Of a stretch of DNA of 64,000 nucleotides, positions 26,692 to 35,439 are shown piece after piece. Source of the stretch: Microbacterium telephonicum (GTDB lineage Bacteria; Actinomycetota; Actinomycetes; Actinomycetales; Microbacteriaceae); NCBI RefSeq assembly GCF_003651225.1, contig NZ_RCDB01000002.1, positions 124,001 through 188,000 of the forward strand. Reading direction: 5' to 3'. The position numbers and the translations under genes are program-made. Every line of letters begins with the position of its first letter. Within the stretch, counting starts at the first letter, position 1. The notes beneath the pieces are model-generated. The model saw only the letters and a program-made list of their open reading frames with translations, did no database searches and was not told the origin of the DNA.

Positions 26692-28001
26692 CGCGTCCCG
26701 GCGGTGTGTGGCAGAACTGGGCGCGCACCGAGAGGGTGCGCCCGCAGCGCGTGGAGTATCCGACCACCGTCGAGGCGGTGCGCCGGTCTGTGCGGGCGGC
26801 GGCCGCCCGCGGGATCCCGGTCAAGGCGGTCGGCGCGGGGCACTCCTTCACCGGCATCGCCGTCGCGCCGGGCGTGCTGCTCGAACTCGACGACCTGTCG
26901 GGGATCGTCGCCGTCGACCGGGAGCGCTCCCGCGTGCGGATGCTGGCCGGCACCCGTCTGCACCAAGTTCCGGCGCTCCTGGCGCCGTTCGGTCTCGCGA
27001 TGGCGAACCTCGGCGACATCGACCGGCAGTCGATCGCGGGAGCGATCTCGACGGGCACCCACGGCACCGGCCTGCGCTTCGGCGGCATCGCGACGCAGGT
27101 CGTCGGTGCGGTGCTCGTCACCGCCGACGGCGAGCTGCTGCGGATCGCCGACGACGAGAATCCGGAACTGCTCCCCGCCGTCGCGGTGGGGCTCGGCGCG
27201 CTCGGCATCCTCGTCGAGGTGACGCTGCAGTGCGTCCCCGCCTTCGTGCTGTCGGCGCTCGAGCGCCCCGAGCCGCTCGACGACGTCGTCGCCGACCTCG
27301 ATGCTCGCGGCGCGGACGCCGACCATTTCGAGTTCTACTGGTTCCCTCACACAGACGTCGCCCTCACGAAGACCAACACGCGGCTGGCGGCCGACGCCAC
27401 GACGTCGCCGCTGTCGCTGCTCACGCGCGTCGTCGACGACCACCTCGTCGGTAACGGCGTGCACCAGGCGGTCTGCAGCCTCGGCCGTGCCGCGCCGCCG
27501 CTCGTCCCGACCGTCAACCGGCTGTCGGCGAAGGTCTGGGGCGACCGCGCGTTCTCCGACGCGTCGCACCGCGTGTTCGCCACGAGCCGCGGCGTGCGCT
27601 TCCGCGAGATGGAGTACGCCGTCCCGCGGGAGCACCTGGCGGATGCCTTCCGCGGCATGCAGCGCGTCGTCGACGAGAACGGGTGGCGCGTGGAGTTCCC
27701 CGTCGAGGTGCGCGTCGCCGCCGGTGACGACCTGTGGATGTCGACCGCCCACGGTCGGACGACGGGCTACATCGCGGTGCACCGCTACTGGCGCGCGCCG
27801 CACGAGGAGTATTTCGCGGCCGTGGAGGAGGTCATGCTCGATTTCGGCGGCCGACCGCACTGGGGCAAGCTCCACACCCTCGACGCCGCCGCCCTGCGTC
27901 CCCGCTATCCCCGCTTCGACGACTTCACCGCGCTGCGCGACCGGCTCGACCCCGACCGGCTGTTCCGCAACCCGTACCTCGATCGGGTGCTGGGGGAGTA
28001 G
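26688..28001 (+). CDS. D-arabinono-1,4-lactone oxidase-type FAD oxidoreductase
   Basis: A 437-residue oxidase of the vanillyl-alcohol-oxidase/aldonolactone-oxidase class. The FAD-binding (PCMH) region has AVGAGHSFTGIAV, where His is in the position used for covalent flavin linkage in this family, and GAISTGTHGTG. The C-terminal ALO domain ends GGRPHWGKLHTLDAAALRPRYPRF with the conserved HWGK. It oxidises a sugar lactone or polyol in the cytoplasm; the exact substrate is not readable. It is translationally coupled to the PLP enzyme upstream. Confidence 0.88.
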   Translation: MTRPGGVWQNWARTERVRPQRVEYPTTVEAVRRSVRAAAARGIPVKAVGAGHSFTGIAVAPGVLLELDDLSGIVAVDRERSRVRMLAGTRLHQVPALLAPFGLAMANLGDIDRQSIAGAISTGTHGTGLRFGGIATQVVGAVLVTADGELLRIADDENPELLPAVAVGLGALGILVEVTLQCVPAFVLSALERPEPLDDVVADLDARGADADHFEFYWFPHTDVALTKTNTRLAADATTSPLSLLTRVVDDHLVGNGVHQAVCSLGRAAPPLVPTVNRLSAKVWGDRAFSDASHRVFATSRGVRFREMEYAVPREHLADAFRGMQRVVDENGWRVEFPVEVRVAAGDDLWMSTAHGRTTGYIAVHRYWRAPHEEYFAAVEEVMLDFGGRPHWGKLHTLDAAALRPRYPRFDDFTALRDRLDPDRLFRNPYLDRVLGE

Positions 28002-28099
28002 CGCGGACGGTCTACGTGGGGAACGGCTGAAAGTGTCGGCCGTGGCCGGAGGCACGGCATCCGGCGCCGATAGGATGGGCAGGATCTCGAGGAGAACTC

Positions 28100-28672
28100 A
28101 TGGAATGGCAGTGGCTGATCCCGGTCCTCATCGTCGTGGCCCTGATCGTGGTCATCGGCATCTACCTGTGGGCCACCTACAACTCCCTCGTCGCACTGCA
28201 CGTGCGTGTGGAGGAAGCGTGGAGCGACATCACGGTCCAGCTCAAACGCCGTACCGACCTGCTGCCGAACCTCATCGAGACCGTGAAGGGCTACGCCGCG
28301 CACGAGAAGGCCGTGTTCGAGAACGTCACGACCGCCCGCGCCGAGACGCTCGCGGCGTCGGGCCCCGCCGATGCGGGGGTCGCGGAGGGACACATGCAGC
28401 AGGCGCTGCGGTCGCTGTTCGCCGTCGCCGAGGCGTATCCGGCGCTGCAGGCGAGTCAGAACTTCCTGCAGCTGCAGCAGTCCGTCGTCGACACCGAGGA
28501 CAAGATCCAGGCCTCGCGCCGGTTCTACAACGGCGGCGTGCGGGAGCTGAACACGAAGATCAAGGTGTTTCCCAACAACCTTTTCGCCCGGCGCTTGGGC
28601 TTCACGGAGCGCGAGTTCTTCGAGGTCACCGGCGGTGTCGCGATCTCGGAGCCGCCCCGCATCCAGTTCTAG
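28100..28672 (+). CDS. lemA: LemA family protein
   Basis: A 190-residue protein with one N-terminal membrane helix (LIPVLIVVALIVVIGIYLWA) and a long helical bundle. The LemA core includes TDLLPNLIETVKGYAAHEKAVFENV and YPALQASQNFLQLQ. Function is unknown; LemA proteins are found near membrane proteases and stress genes. GAGGAG lies before ATG 28100. Its stop codon TAG doubles as the start of the next gene's -10 hexamer. Confidence 0.93.
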   Translation: MEWQWLIPVLIVVALIVVIGIYLWATYNSLVALHVRVEEAWSDITVQLKRRTDLLPNLIETVKGYAAHEKAVFENVTTARAETLAASGPADAGVAEGHMQQALRSLFAVAEAYPALQASQNFLQLQQSVVDTEDKIQASRRFYNGGVRELNTKIKVFPNNLFARRLGFTEREFFEVTGGVAISEPPRIQF

Positions 28673-28675
28673 ACT
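28670..28675 (+). promoter_or_regulatory. Leaderless -10 hexamer overlapping the lemA stop
   Basis: TAGACT begins with the lemA stop codon and stands six bases before ATG 28682. The transporter gene is therefore probably also transcribed on its own without a leader. Confidence 0.55.
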
Positions 28676-28681
28676 GAACCG

Positions 28682-29878
28682 ATGAGCGACACCGACCCCC
28701 GGCAGGACAAGCCGCGCGGATCGTTCTTCGACGCCCTGCGCGGCCGCACCGTCTCGACCGAGATCGGCGACTCGCTCCCGCACGGGCTGCGCGTCGCGAC
28801 CGCGTACGCGTGGCGGTTCGTCGTCATCGCGGCGGCCGTCGCCATCGCGATCTGGCTCGTCATCCAGCTGAAGCTGCTCGTCGTCCCGTTCCTGGTGGCG
28901 CTGTTGGTCACGGCGCTCGTCTGGCCGGCGTTCACCTTCCTGCTACGTCATCGCGTTCCGCGCTGGCTCGCCATCGTCATCAGTGTGCTCGGCACGCTCG
29001 CCGTCGTCGGTGGCCTGCTGTACCTCGCGATCTGGCAGATCACGCGGGAGTGGTCGTCGGTGCGCACCCGCACCGTCGAGGCCGTGGAGCAGTTCCGCCA
29101 GTACCTCATCGACGGTCCGCTGCACCTCACCTCGGCGCAGATCGACGACATGCTCGCGCAGGCATGGGCCTTCGCGCAGCAGCAGGTGGAGCTCCTGTGG
29201 TCGGGTGCACTGGCGATCGGATCCACCGTCGGACACGTCGCGACCGGCACCCTGCTCGCCCTGTTCATCCTGCTGTGCACGCTCGCCGACGGCGGCGGCA
29301 TCTGGCGCTGGGTCGTGCGGCTGTTCCCGTCCCGTTCCCGCGCCGCCGTCGACGGTGCCGGCCGCGCCGGGTGGGTGACGGTCATCAACTACGCGCGCAC
29401 CCAGTTGCTCGTGGCGACCATCGACGCGATCGGCATCGCGGCGGCCGCCTTCTTCCTCGGCGTGCCGCTGGCCATCCCCATCGGCGTGCTGGTCTTCCTC
29501 GGTGCGTTCATCCCGTTCGTCGGCGCCGTCGTCACCGGTGCCCTCGCCGTCTTCCTCGCCCTCGTCTACAACGGCCCGTGGATCGCGTTGTGGATGCTGG
29601 TGGCGGTCCTCGCCGTGCAGCAGCTCGAGGGCCATGTGCTCCAGCCGCTCCTCATGGGATCGGCCGTCAAGGTGCACCCGTTGGCGGTCGTGCTCGTCGT
29701 GGCCGGCGGGGCGATGATCGCCGGCATCCCCGGAGCCCTGTTCGCGGTGCCGCTGGCGGCGTTCGTCAACGTCGTGACCGTCTACCTCTCCCGGCGACAG
29801 TGGCAGACCGGCCGTCGCCCCGAACCCGAAGACCTGATCTGGAGCACCGTGCCCCGCACCCGGAGGACCCCCGCGTGA
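28682..29878 (+). CDS. AI-2E family transporter
   Basis: A 398-residue membrane protein of the AI-2 exporter superfamily (TqsA/PerM type) with about eight helices. Conserved stretches include LVVPFLVALLVTALVWP, VNYARTQL-like helix [35 protein letters not shown] and VQQLEGHVLQPLLMG. The substrate is not known; the family name does not prove autoinducer export, and related proteins act as Na+/H+ antiporters. It overlaps ilvA by GTGA. Confidence 0.92.
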   Translation: MSDTDPRQDKPRGSFFDALRGRTVSTEIGDSLPHGLRVATAYAWRFVVIAAAVAIAIWLVIQLKLLVVPFLVALLVTALVWPAFTFLLRHRVPRWLAIVISVLGTLAVVGGLLYLAIWQITREWSSVRTRTVEAVEQFRQYLIDGPLHLTSAQIDDMLAQAWAFAQQQVELLWSGALAIGSTVGHVATGTLLALFILLCTLADGGGIWRWVVRLFPSRSRAAVDGAGRAGWVTVINYARTQLLVATIDAIGIAAAAFFLGVPLAIPIGVLVFLGAFIPFVGAVVTGALAVFLALVYNGPWIALWMLVAVLAVQQLEGHVLQPLLMGSAVKVHPLAVVLVVAGGAMIAGIPGALFAVPLAAFVNVVTVYLSRRQWQTGRRPEPEDLIWSTVPRTRRTPA

Positions 29879-31101
29879 CCATCCCCACCCTGGCGGAGTT
29901 CGAAGACGCCGCCGCCTTCCTCGGCGACGTCATCACGACGACCCCCGTCGACGTCTCCGACCACCTCAGCGCCGTCCTCGGCGCGCCCGTGCACCTGAAG
30001 TTCGAGCACCTGCAGCGCACCGGCTCGTTCAAGATCCGCGGCGCCGCGTATCGGCTGTCACGGCTCAGTGCCGAGGAGCGCGCCCGCGGCGTCGTCGCGG
30101 CATCCGCGGGCAACCACGCCCAGGGCGTGGCCCTGGCCGCCCAGAAGCTCGGCATCCCGGCGACGATCTTCATGCCCCTCGGCGTGCCGGTGCCCAAGCT
30201 CCTCGCGACCCGCGGCTACGGCGCCGACGTCGTGCTGGAGGGGGCGACGTTCGAGACGCCGCTGAAGCTCGCGATCGAGTTCGCCGAGCGCACCGGCGCG
30301 GTGCTCATCCACCCGTACGACCACCGCGACGTCATCATCGGCCAGGGCACCCTCGGCCTCGAGGTCTGGGATGCCGTGCCCGACGTCGAGACGGTGCTCG
30401 TCGGCATCGGCGGCGGCGGACTCATCGCCGGCGTCGCCGCCGCGATCAAGGCGCGCGCCGCCGCCGAGGGGCGCTCCGTGCGCATCATCGGCGTGCAGGC
30501 CGAGAACTCCGCCGCCTACCCGGCCTCCCTGCAGGCCCACGAGCCGCTCACCGTGAAGACGACACCGACCATCGCCGACGGCATCGCCGTCGCGCGCCCG
30601 GGCGACGTGCCGTTCGAGATCATCAGTGAGCTCGTCGACGAGGTCGTCACCGTCACCGACGACGACATCGCCCGTGCCCTGCTCGTGCTGCTCGAGCGCG
30701 CCAAGCAGGTCGTCGAGCCCGCCGGCGCCGTCGGTGTGGCGGCCATCCTGGCCGGAAAGGTCACCGCGACGGGGCCGACCGTGTCGATCCTGTCGGGCGG
30801 CAACATCGACCCGCTGCTCATGCAGCGCGTCGTCGCGCACGGACTGGCCGCATCCGGCCGCTACATGACCCTGCAGATCCCGCTGCCGGACCGGCCGGGC
30901 CAGCTCGCGCGCGTGTCGGAGCTGCTGGCGATCGTCGGCGCCAACGTCATCGAGGTGCACCACACCCGTCACGGGCAGGGTCTGCAGATCAGCGAGGTGA
31001 TCCTGCAGCTGAGCGTCGAGACGCGCGGTGAGGAGCACCGTCGTCAGGTCATCGACACGCTCGAGCGCGCCGGGTTCGCCCCGCGCCTGCTCGAGGACTG
31101 A
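29875..31101 (+). CDS. ilvA: Threonine ammonia-lyase with ACT domain
   Basis: Deaminates threonine to 2-oxobutanoate, the first step to isoleucine. The 408-residue product is a type II PLP fold: the lysine is K53 in LQRTGSFKIRGA, the phosphate-binding loop is VGIGGGGLIAG, and the site motif is ASAGNHAQGVA. A C-terminal ACT-like domain (YMTLQIPLPDRPGQLARVSELL) probably mediates regulation by amino acids. The short form could be catabolic (TdcB-like) or biosynthetic. It is convergent with greA. Confidence 0.93.
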   Translation: MTIPTLAEFEDAAAFLGDVITTTPVDVSDHLSAVLGAPVHLKFEHLQRTGSFKIRGAAYRLSRLSAEERARGVVAASAGNHAQGVALAAQKLGIPATIFMPLGVPVPKLLATRGYGADVVLEGATFETPLKLAIEFAERTGAVLIHPYDHRDVIIGQGTLGLEVWDAVPDVETVLVGIGGGGLIAGVAAAIKARAAAEGRSVRIIGVQAENSAAYPASLQAHEPLTVKTTPTIADGIAVARPGDVPFEIISELVDEVVTVTDDDIARALLVLLERAKQVVEPAGAVGVAAILAGKVTATGPTVSILSGGNIDPLLMQRVVAHGLAASGRYMTLQIPLPDRPGQLARVSELLAIVGANVIEVHHTRHGQGLQISEVILQLSVETRGEEHRRQVIDTLERAGFAPRLLED

Positions 31102-31125
31102 CCTCGGCGGCGCGGGGCCTGCGGG

Positions 31126-31614
31126 TCACTGGCCCGCGTAGGTCTCGACCTTCACGATCTCCACGGCGATCTCGCGCCCGTTGGGGGCGGTGTACGACGT
31201 CTTCGCTCCCTCGGTGAGGCCCAGGATGGCAGCGCCCAGCGGCGACGCCTCGCTGTACACGTCGAGCTCGGAGTTCGCGGCGATCTCGCGGTTGCCGAGC
31301 AGGAACTTCTCCTCGCCGCCGGCGACGAGCGCCGTCACGACGGTACCCGAGAGCACGGTGCCGTCGGATTCGGGGGCGGTGCCCACCTTGGCGTCCTTCA
31401 GCAGGGCCTGCAGCGTGCGGATGCGCGCCTCCTGCTTGCCCTGCTCGTCCTTGGCGGCGTGGTAGCCGCCGTTCTCCTTCAGGTCGCCCTCTTCGCGGGC
31501 GGCCTCGATGCGCTTGGCGATCTCCTCGCGACCCACCGTCGAGAGGTGCTCGAGCTCGGCGGCGAGGCGGTCGTACGCCTCCTGCGTGAGGAAGGTCTCG
31601 GTGGTGTCGGACAC
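31126..31614 (-). CDS. greA: Transcription elongation factor GreA
   Basis: Binds RNA polymerase and stimulates cleavage of backtracked RNA. The 162-residue product has the N-terminal coiled coil with the acidic tip (EEIAKRIEAAREEGDLKENGGYHAAKDEQ) and the C-terminal globular domain (SPLGAAILGLTEGAKTSY). The GTG ending at 31614 is chosen because AAGGAG stands five bases upstream; an ATG further out lacks such a site. It is the first gene of a block syntenic with mycobacterial Rv1080c onward. Confidence 0.96.
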   Translation of the reverse strand: MSDTTETFLTQEAYDRLAAELEHLSTVGREEIAKRIEAAREEGDLKENGGYHAAKDEQGKQEARIRTLQALLKDAKVGTAPESDGTVLSGTVVTALVAGGEEKFLLGNREIAANSELDVYSEASPLGAAILGLTEGAKTSYTAPNGREIAVEIVKVETYAGQ

Positions 31615-31692
31615 GTCGTCTCCTTGGTCGTCCGGCACGACACGTCCCTGCACGCGGGCAGGGCGACGGTGGATGCCGGGGGCTAAACCGAA

Positions 31693-31715
31693 CGCCCCGG
31701 CGTCGTGCCGGGGCG
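31693..31715 (-). terminator. Terminator after the DUF4307 gene
   Basis: A perfect 9-base stem, CGCCCCGGC/GCCGGGGCG, with a 5-base loop. Read on the minus strand it is followed by TTCGGTTT, as expected for an intrinsic terminator separating DUF4307 from greA. Confidence 0.75.
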
Positions 31716-31734
31716 CGGATGTGTGCAGGCCAGC

Positions 31735-32142
31735 CTACGGGATCCAGCAGGAGGTGACCAAACCGGTCGTCGCCTCCGCCGTGGTGGGGATCGTCTCGCT
31801 GAACGACCGTGTCGCCGACGGGTCGGCCGGGTACTGCACGATGCGCCAGCCGACCACGCCGTGCTCGACGTCCTGGGCCTCGAGTGCGCACGCGATGGGC
31901 ACGTTCGCGCGGCCGGTCGTCTGGAAGTCGACCGTGACGGTGCGCTCGTCGACGACCGCGAATCCGGTGGCGTCGGTGTCGATCGCGTCGAGCGACGTCG
32001 ACACGGTCGACCAGCCGTACCAGCCCACGATCCCGAGCACGACCGCGCCGAAGACGATCCACGGCCAGCGGCGGCGTCGGGTGCGACCGTAACGGTCGTC
32101 GAGGGCGGCGGGCGAGGTCATGGGCGCAGTGGGGGAGGACAT
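31735..32142 (-). CDS. DUF4307 membrane protein
   Basis: A 135-residue protein. A cytoplasmic basic stretch (RYGRTRRRRWP) is followed by one membrane helix (WIVFGAVVLGIVGWYGW) and an extracytoplasmic beta domain ending in TSCWIP. The same family member lies next to greA in mycobacteria. ATG 32142 has GGAG nine bases upstream; ATG 32121 is an alternative. Function is unknown. Confidence 0.88.
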   Translation of the reverse strand: MSSPTAPMTSPAALDDRYGRTRRRRWPWIVFGAVVLGIVGWYGWSTVSTSLDAIDTDATGFAVVDERTVTVDFQTTGRANVPIACALEAQDVEHGVVGWRIVQYPADPSATRSFSETIPTTAEATTGLVTSCWIP

Positions 32143-32187
32143 AGGCTGGAACTCCAGGCTAGGCGCTCGCGCGCAGAACGGGGAATC

Positions 32188-32448
32188 ATGCACCTGCCCA
32201 CGTGGCTGCTCGCCGATGCGACACCGCTGCCGACACCGTCGATGACAGTGAACCCCGACCAGGTGTCTCCCGGTTTCATCGGCTTCGTGGGCATCGCGGT
32301 CGTCGCGATCGCGGTCGTGTTCCTTCTCGCCGACATGCTGCGCCGCATCCGCCGCGCCGGTTACCGCGCCGACATCCGCGACGAGCTCGACGCCGAGCAG
32401 GCCGCCGATGCCGGCGAGGTCACGCCGGAACGCCCAGCGAAGGACTGA
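32188..32448 (+). CDS. Small single-pass membrane protein (Rv1083-like position)
   Basis: The 86-residue product has one membrane helix (FIGFVGIAVVAIAVVFLLADML) followed by a charged tail (RRIRRAGYRADIRDELDAEQ). Size, topology and location match the small membrane protein that follows mca in mycobacteria. No mca gene is present here. Its last 29 bases overlap the convergent trhA gene. Function is unknown. Confidence 0.75.
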   Translation: MHLPTWLLADATPLPTPSMTVNPDQVSPGFIGFVGIAVVAIAVVFLLADMLRRIRRAGYRADIRDELDAEQAADAGEVTPERPAKD

Positions 32449-33160
32449 GCGGGTCCAGCGCGATCAGCAGGCACGCCGTCCAGTGGCAGAGGAAGGCGAG
32501 CACGGTGCACACGTGGAAGATCTCGTGGAAGCCGAAATGGCCCGGCCACGGGTTGGGGCGCTTGAGCGCGTACACCACGGCGCCACCGGTGTAGAGCAGG
32601 CCGCCGACGATGACGAGGACCATCATCGCGAGGTTCGCCTGCAGCAGGTCGACGATGTACATCACCGCCGCCCAGCCCAGCAGCAGATACAACGCGACGT
32701 AGAGCCAGCGCGGCGCGTGGATCCAGAACACGCGGAACAGGATGCCCAGCAGCGCGCCGCTCCACACGAGGATCAGCAGCAGGGTGCCCTTCTCGGGCGG
32801 CAGCGCGAGCACCGCGATCGGCGTGTAGGTGCCGGCGATCAGCAGCAGGATGTTGGCGTGGTCGATGCGCTTGAGTACGGCCTTCGTCGTCGGACCCCAG
32901 TTGAACCGGTGGTACAGCGCGGAGTTGCCGAACAGCAGCAGCGACGTCGCCATGAACATCGCGCACGCCCACTTCGCCGGTGCGGAGTCGTAGGCGAGCG
33001 CGATGAGGACGATGCCGGCGGCGATCGCGACCGGGAAGGTGCCGGCGTGGATCCAGCCGCGCCACGACGGCTTCAGCTCGACGTGCGCGCTGACGGCGGC
33101 GGCATCCAGGAGGGGGAGCTGGGGCATCTCTGCGCCGTCGTCGGGCGTGGGTCGGGTCAC
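32420..33160 (-). CDS. trhA: Hemolysin III / TrhA family membrane protein
   Basis: A 246-residue protein with seven predicted membrane helices, a member of the PAQR-type hemolysin III family. It keeps the metal-site residues in the SALYHRFNW and IDHANILLLIAGTYTP helices and the final pair in FGFHEIFHVCTVLAFLCHW. Members affect membrane energetics and lipids; hemolysis is not implied. GTG 33160 is supported by TAGGCT six bases upstream on the minus strand. The alternative is ATG 33127. Confidence 0.9.
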   Translation of the reverse strand: MTRPTPDDGAEMPQLPLLDAAAVSAHVELKPSWRGWIHAGTFPVAIAAGIVLIALAYDSAPAKWACAMFMATSLLLFGNSALYHRFNWGPTTKAVLKRIDHANILLLIAGTYTPIAVLALPPEKGTLLLILVWSGALLGILFRVFWIHAPRWLYVALYLLLGWAAVMYIVDLLQANLAMMVLVIVGGLLYTGGAVVYALKRPNPWPGHFGFHEIFHVCTVLAFLCHWTACLLIALDPLSPSLGVPA

Positions 33161-33166
33161 GCTCCG

Positions 33167-33172
33167 AGCCTA
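33167..33172 (-). promoter_or_regulatory. Leaderless -10 hexamer for trhA
   Basis: TAGGCT on the minus strand, six bases (CGGAGC) before GTG 33160. It supports the longer trhA start. Confidence 0.6.
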
Positions 33173-33235
33173 GACCGGCGGGTATTCCGGCGGACACATA
33201 CGCGGGCCGGGAAACCAGCGCGATAGCGTAGGGGA

Positions 33236-34021
33236 GTGGCGACGCACGGATCGGGTGAGGGCAGCGGGCTGCTCTACCGCCTCTACAGCTCGCGGCTCAA
33301 GCGCCGCCTCACTCCGCAGACCGTTCCGCACCACGTCGCGATGATGATCGACGGCAACCGTCGGTGGGCGCGCCAGGCGGGCTATCCGACGGTCGCCGAG
33401 GGCCACCGCGCCGGTGCGGCGAAGATGCACGAGTTCCTCCGCTGGTGCGATGAACTCGGCATCGCCGTCGTCTCGCTCTACCTGCTCTCCACCGACAACC
33501 TCACCAAGCGCGACAGCGCCGAACTCGCCGACCTCATCGAGATCATCGCCGAGCTCGCCGACGCGCTCTCCCACGAGCCCGGCTGGCGCGTCAAGCACGT
33601 CGGTCGCGCCGAGCTGCTGCCCCCCGAGCTCGCGCGGGTGCTGCGCACGGCAGAGGAGCGCACGGCCGGCAACACAGGGCTGCACGTCAACCTGGCCGTC
33701 GGCTACGGCGGCCGCAGTGAGATCGTCGACGCCGTGCGCAGCATCATCGCCGCCCACGACGAGCAGGGCGGGTCGCTCGAGGAACTCGCCGCGAGCCTCA
33801 CCCCGGAGCAGATCGGCGAGCACCTGTACACCGGCGGGCAGGCCGACCCTGACCTCGTCATCCGCACGTCGGGCGAACAGCGCCTCAGCGACTTCCTCCT
33901 GTGGCAGTCGGCGCACAGCGAGTTCTACTTCGTCGAGGCGCTCGGGCCCGACCTCCGTGAGGTCGACTTCCTGCGCGCCATCCGCGACTACGCGACGCGC
34001 GACCGTCGCTACGGGAGCTGA
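33236..34021 (+). CDS. Short-chain cis-prenyltransferase (Z-farnesyl diphosphate synthase-like)
   Basis: UppS-family enzyme that condenses isopentenyl diphosphate in cis, supplying the polyprenyl carrier for cell-wall synthesis. The 261-residue product has the catalytic Asp in MMIDGNRRWAR (D39), VSLYLLSTDNL, and the C-terminal signature LVIRTSGEQRLSDFLLWQSAHSEF split over the active site. Its position beside trhA matches mycobacterial Rv1086, which makes Z,E-farnesyl diphosphate; the chain length here is inferred. TAGCGT lies six bases before GTG 33236. Confidence 0.9.
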   Translation: MATHGSGEGSGLLYRLYSSRLKRRLTPQTVPHHVAMMIDGNRRWARQAGYPTVAEGHRAGAAKMHEFLRWCDELGIAVVSLYLLSTDNLTKRDSAELADLIEIIAELADALSHEPGWRVKHVGRAELLPPELARVLRTAEERTAGNTGLHVNLAVGYGGRSEIVDAVRSIIAAHDEQGGSLEELAASLTPEQIGEHLYTGGQADPDLVIRTSGEQRLSDFLLWQSAHSEFYFVEALGPDLREVDFLRAIRDYATRDRRYGS

Positions 34022-34075
34022 CGGCATTCGCCGACCACCCGATCCCGTGCAGGTGCACGTGAGAGGATGGAGGAC

Positions 34076-35272
34076 GTGTCCGCTCTGGAGTCGTATCTCG
34101 ATTCGTTCGACGCCGAACCCGGCTACCTGAACTGGGCGTCCTTCGGCCCGCTCTCGCCCGCCGTGCGCGACGAAGTGCACGCGGATGCCGAATTGCTGGG
34201 TTCGGGCCGCCACACCGGCATCGGGCTCGTCGCGAGCCACTCCGACGAGGCGAAAGACCTGCTCGCGGAGCTGCTGGACTGCCCGCGCGACGAGATCACG
34301 CTGCAGCCGTCGACGACGTACGGCCTCATGCACGCCTTCTACGGTCTCGCCGGTGAACTGCTGCTCTCGCCGCACGAGTTCCCGTCGCTCACCGTCGCCG
34401 CCCAGCGCGCGCAGGACGCGATCGGCGAGCTGCGGGTCCGCCCTCTCGACACGCCCGACGGGATCGTCACGGTCGACGCCGTCCGCGCGCAGCTGAGCGA
34501 CGAGACCACCGCCGTCGCCGTCAGCCTCGTCGATTACCGCACCGGCGCCGTCTCCGACCTGGGCGCGCTGCGCGACGTCATCGGCGACCGCCTGCTCATC
34601 GTCGACGCGGTGCAGGGCTTCGGCGTGGTCGACGCCGACTACGACGCCGCCGACGTCGTGTGCGGCAACGGCTACAAGTGGCTGCGCGCCGGTCGGGGCA
34701 CCGGCTTCGCGCGGTTCTCCGCGATCGCACGCGACCGCATCCGCCCCGTGCTGTCGGGGTTCGCGGGGTCGCTGTCCGAGTACGGCGTCCCCGGCGTCGG
34801 TGCGCCGCGGCCCGGGGCCGACGCGTTCGTCATCGCCCCCGAGGACACCCTCGCCGCCGCGCGACTGGCCTCGTCGCTGCAGGAGCTGCGCGACGTGGGA
34901 GTCGGCGCCGTCGCCGCCGAGGTCGCCGACCGGGCGCGGCACATCTTCGCCCTCGCTGACCGCTACGAGGTCCCCGTGCTGACGCCGCGCGACGCCCACG
35001 CCGGCATCGTCTCCCTCGTCCCCGAGGCGCAGGATGCCGGCGTCCTCGCCGCGGCGCTGGCCAACCACGGCGTGACCGCGACGGCGCGCGGCGGCGTCAT
35101 CCGCCTGAGCGCCCACGCCGGCACCGGAGCCGACACGCTGCACCTGCTCGGCGACGCCCTCGCCGAGACGGCGGGCGCCCGGGCGTTGGCCGCCCCCGTC
35201 ATCTTCGAGCCCGGCATCGTGCTCGAACCGGATGCGGGCATCGTCGACCCCGACCACGTCATCGAGAGTTAA
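34076..35272 (+). CDS. Class V aminotransferase (selenocysteine lyase/isopenicillin epimerase-like)
   Basis: A PLP enzyme of 398 residues with the class V fold. The Schiff-base lysine is K201 in [18 protein letters not shown], and the PLP Asp stretch is [15 protein letters not shown]. The family covers cysteine desulfurases, kynureninases and epimerases, so the substrate is open. GTG 34076 has a GAGGAT/GGAGG context and is preferred; ATG 34067, three codons earlier, is the other option. Confidence 0.85.
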   Translation: MSALESYLDSFDAEPGYLNWASFGPLSPAVRDEVHADAELLGSGRHTGIGLVASHSDEAKDLLAELLDCPRDEITLQPSTTYGLMHAFYGLAGELLLSPHEFPSLTVAAQRAQDAIGELRVRPLDTPDGIVTVDAVRAQLSDETTAVAVSLVDYRTGAVSDLGALRDVIGDRLLIVDAVQGFGVVDADYDAADVVCGNGYKWLRAGRGTGFARFSAIARDRIRPVLSGFAGSLSEYGVPGVGAPRPGADAFVIAPEDTLAAARLASSLQELRDVGVGAVAAEVADRARHIFALADRYEVPVLTPRDAHAGIVSLVPEAQDAGVLAAALANHGVTATARGGVIRLSAHAGTGADTLHLLGDALAETAGARALAAPVIFEPGIVLEPDAGIVDPDHVIES

Positions 35273-35327
35273 CGTCCGCGACACAGGACGCGGCGTGTCG
35301 TGATCGCGCGCCGACATCCGCGGGACG

Positions 35328-35439
35328 TAGCTTGGCCCCATCGGGCAAGGCGCCCGGTCGAGTCGGCCGTCCACTGACTCGTGGCCCACGGTCGACTCGA
35401 GACTGCCGGGTGGGTGTCCACCCGGGGCGGGAGTGGGTT
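35328..35439 (+). promoter_or_regulatory. Promoter and structured 5' leader of phoH2
   Basis: TAGCTT at 35328-35333 would start transcription near 35340, giving a leader of about 100 bases. It contains GGGC/GCCC, then a 12-base stem (35359-35370 with 35388-35399, one G-U) capped by CCAC/GTGG. A perfect 8-base stem CCGGGTGG/CCACCCGG with a GTGT loop (35406-35413, 35418-35425) ends just before the GGGAG ribosome site. Such a chain of hairpins suggests control at the RNA level. Confidence 0.6.

Noticed and set aside
31693..31715. Regulatory leader hairpin for greA
   Set aside because: It is upstream of greA on the same strand but is followed by T-rich sequence right after the DUF4307 stop, so terminator is the simpler reading.
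35340..35439. phoH2 leader as a 6C-type small RNA
   Set aside because: The hairpins do not have the C-rich loops that define that RNA.
35332..35439. N-terminal extension of phoH2 from TTG 35332, or an antitoxin gene in that space
   Set aside because: The extra residues precede the PIN start without similarity, the region forms strong hairpins, and no separate frame with a good start was found.
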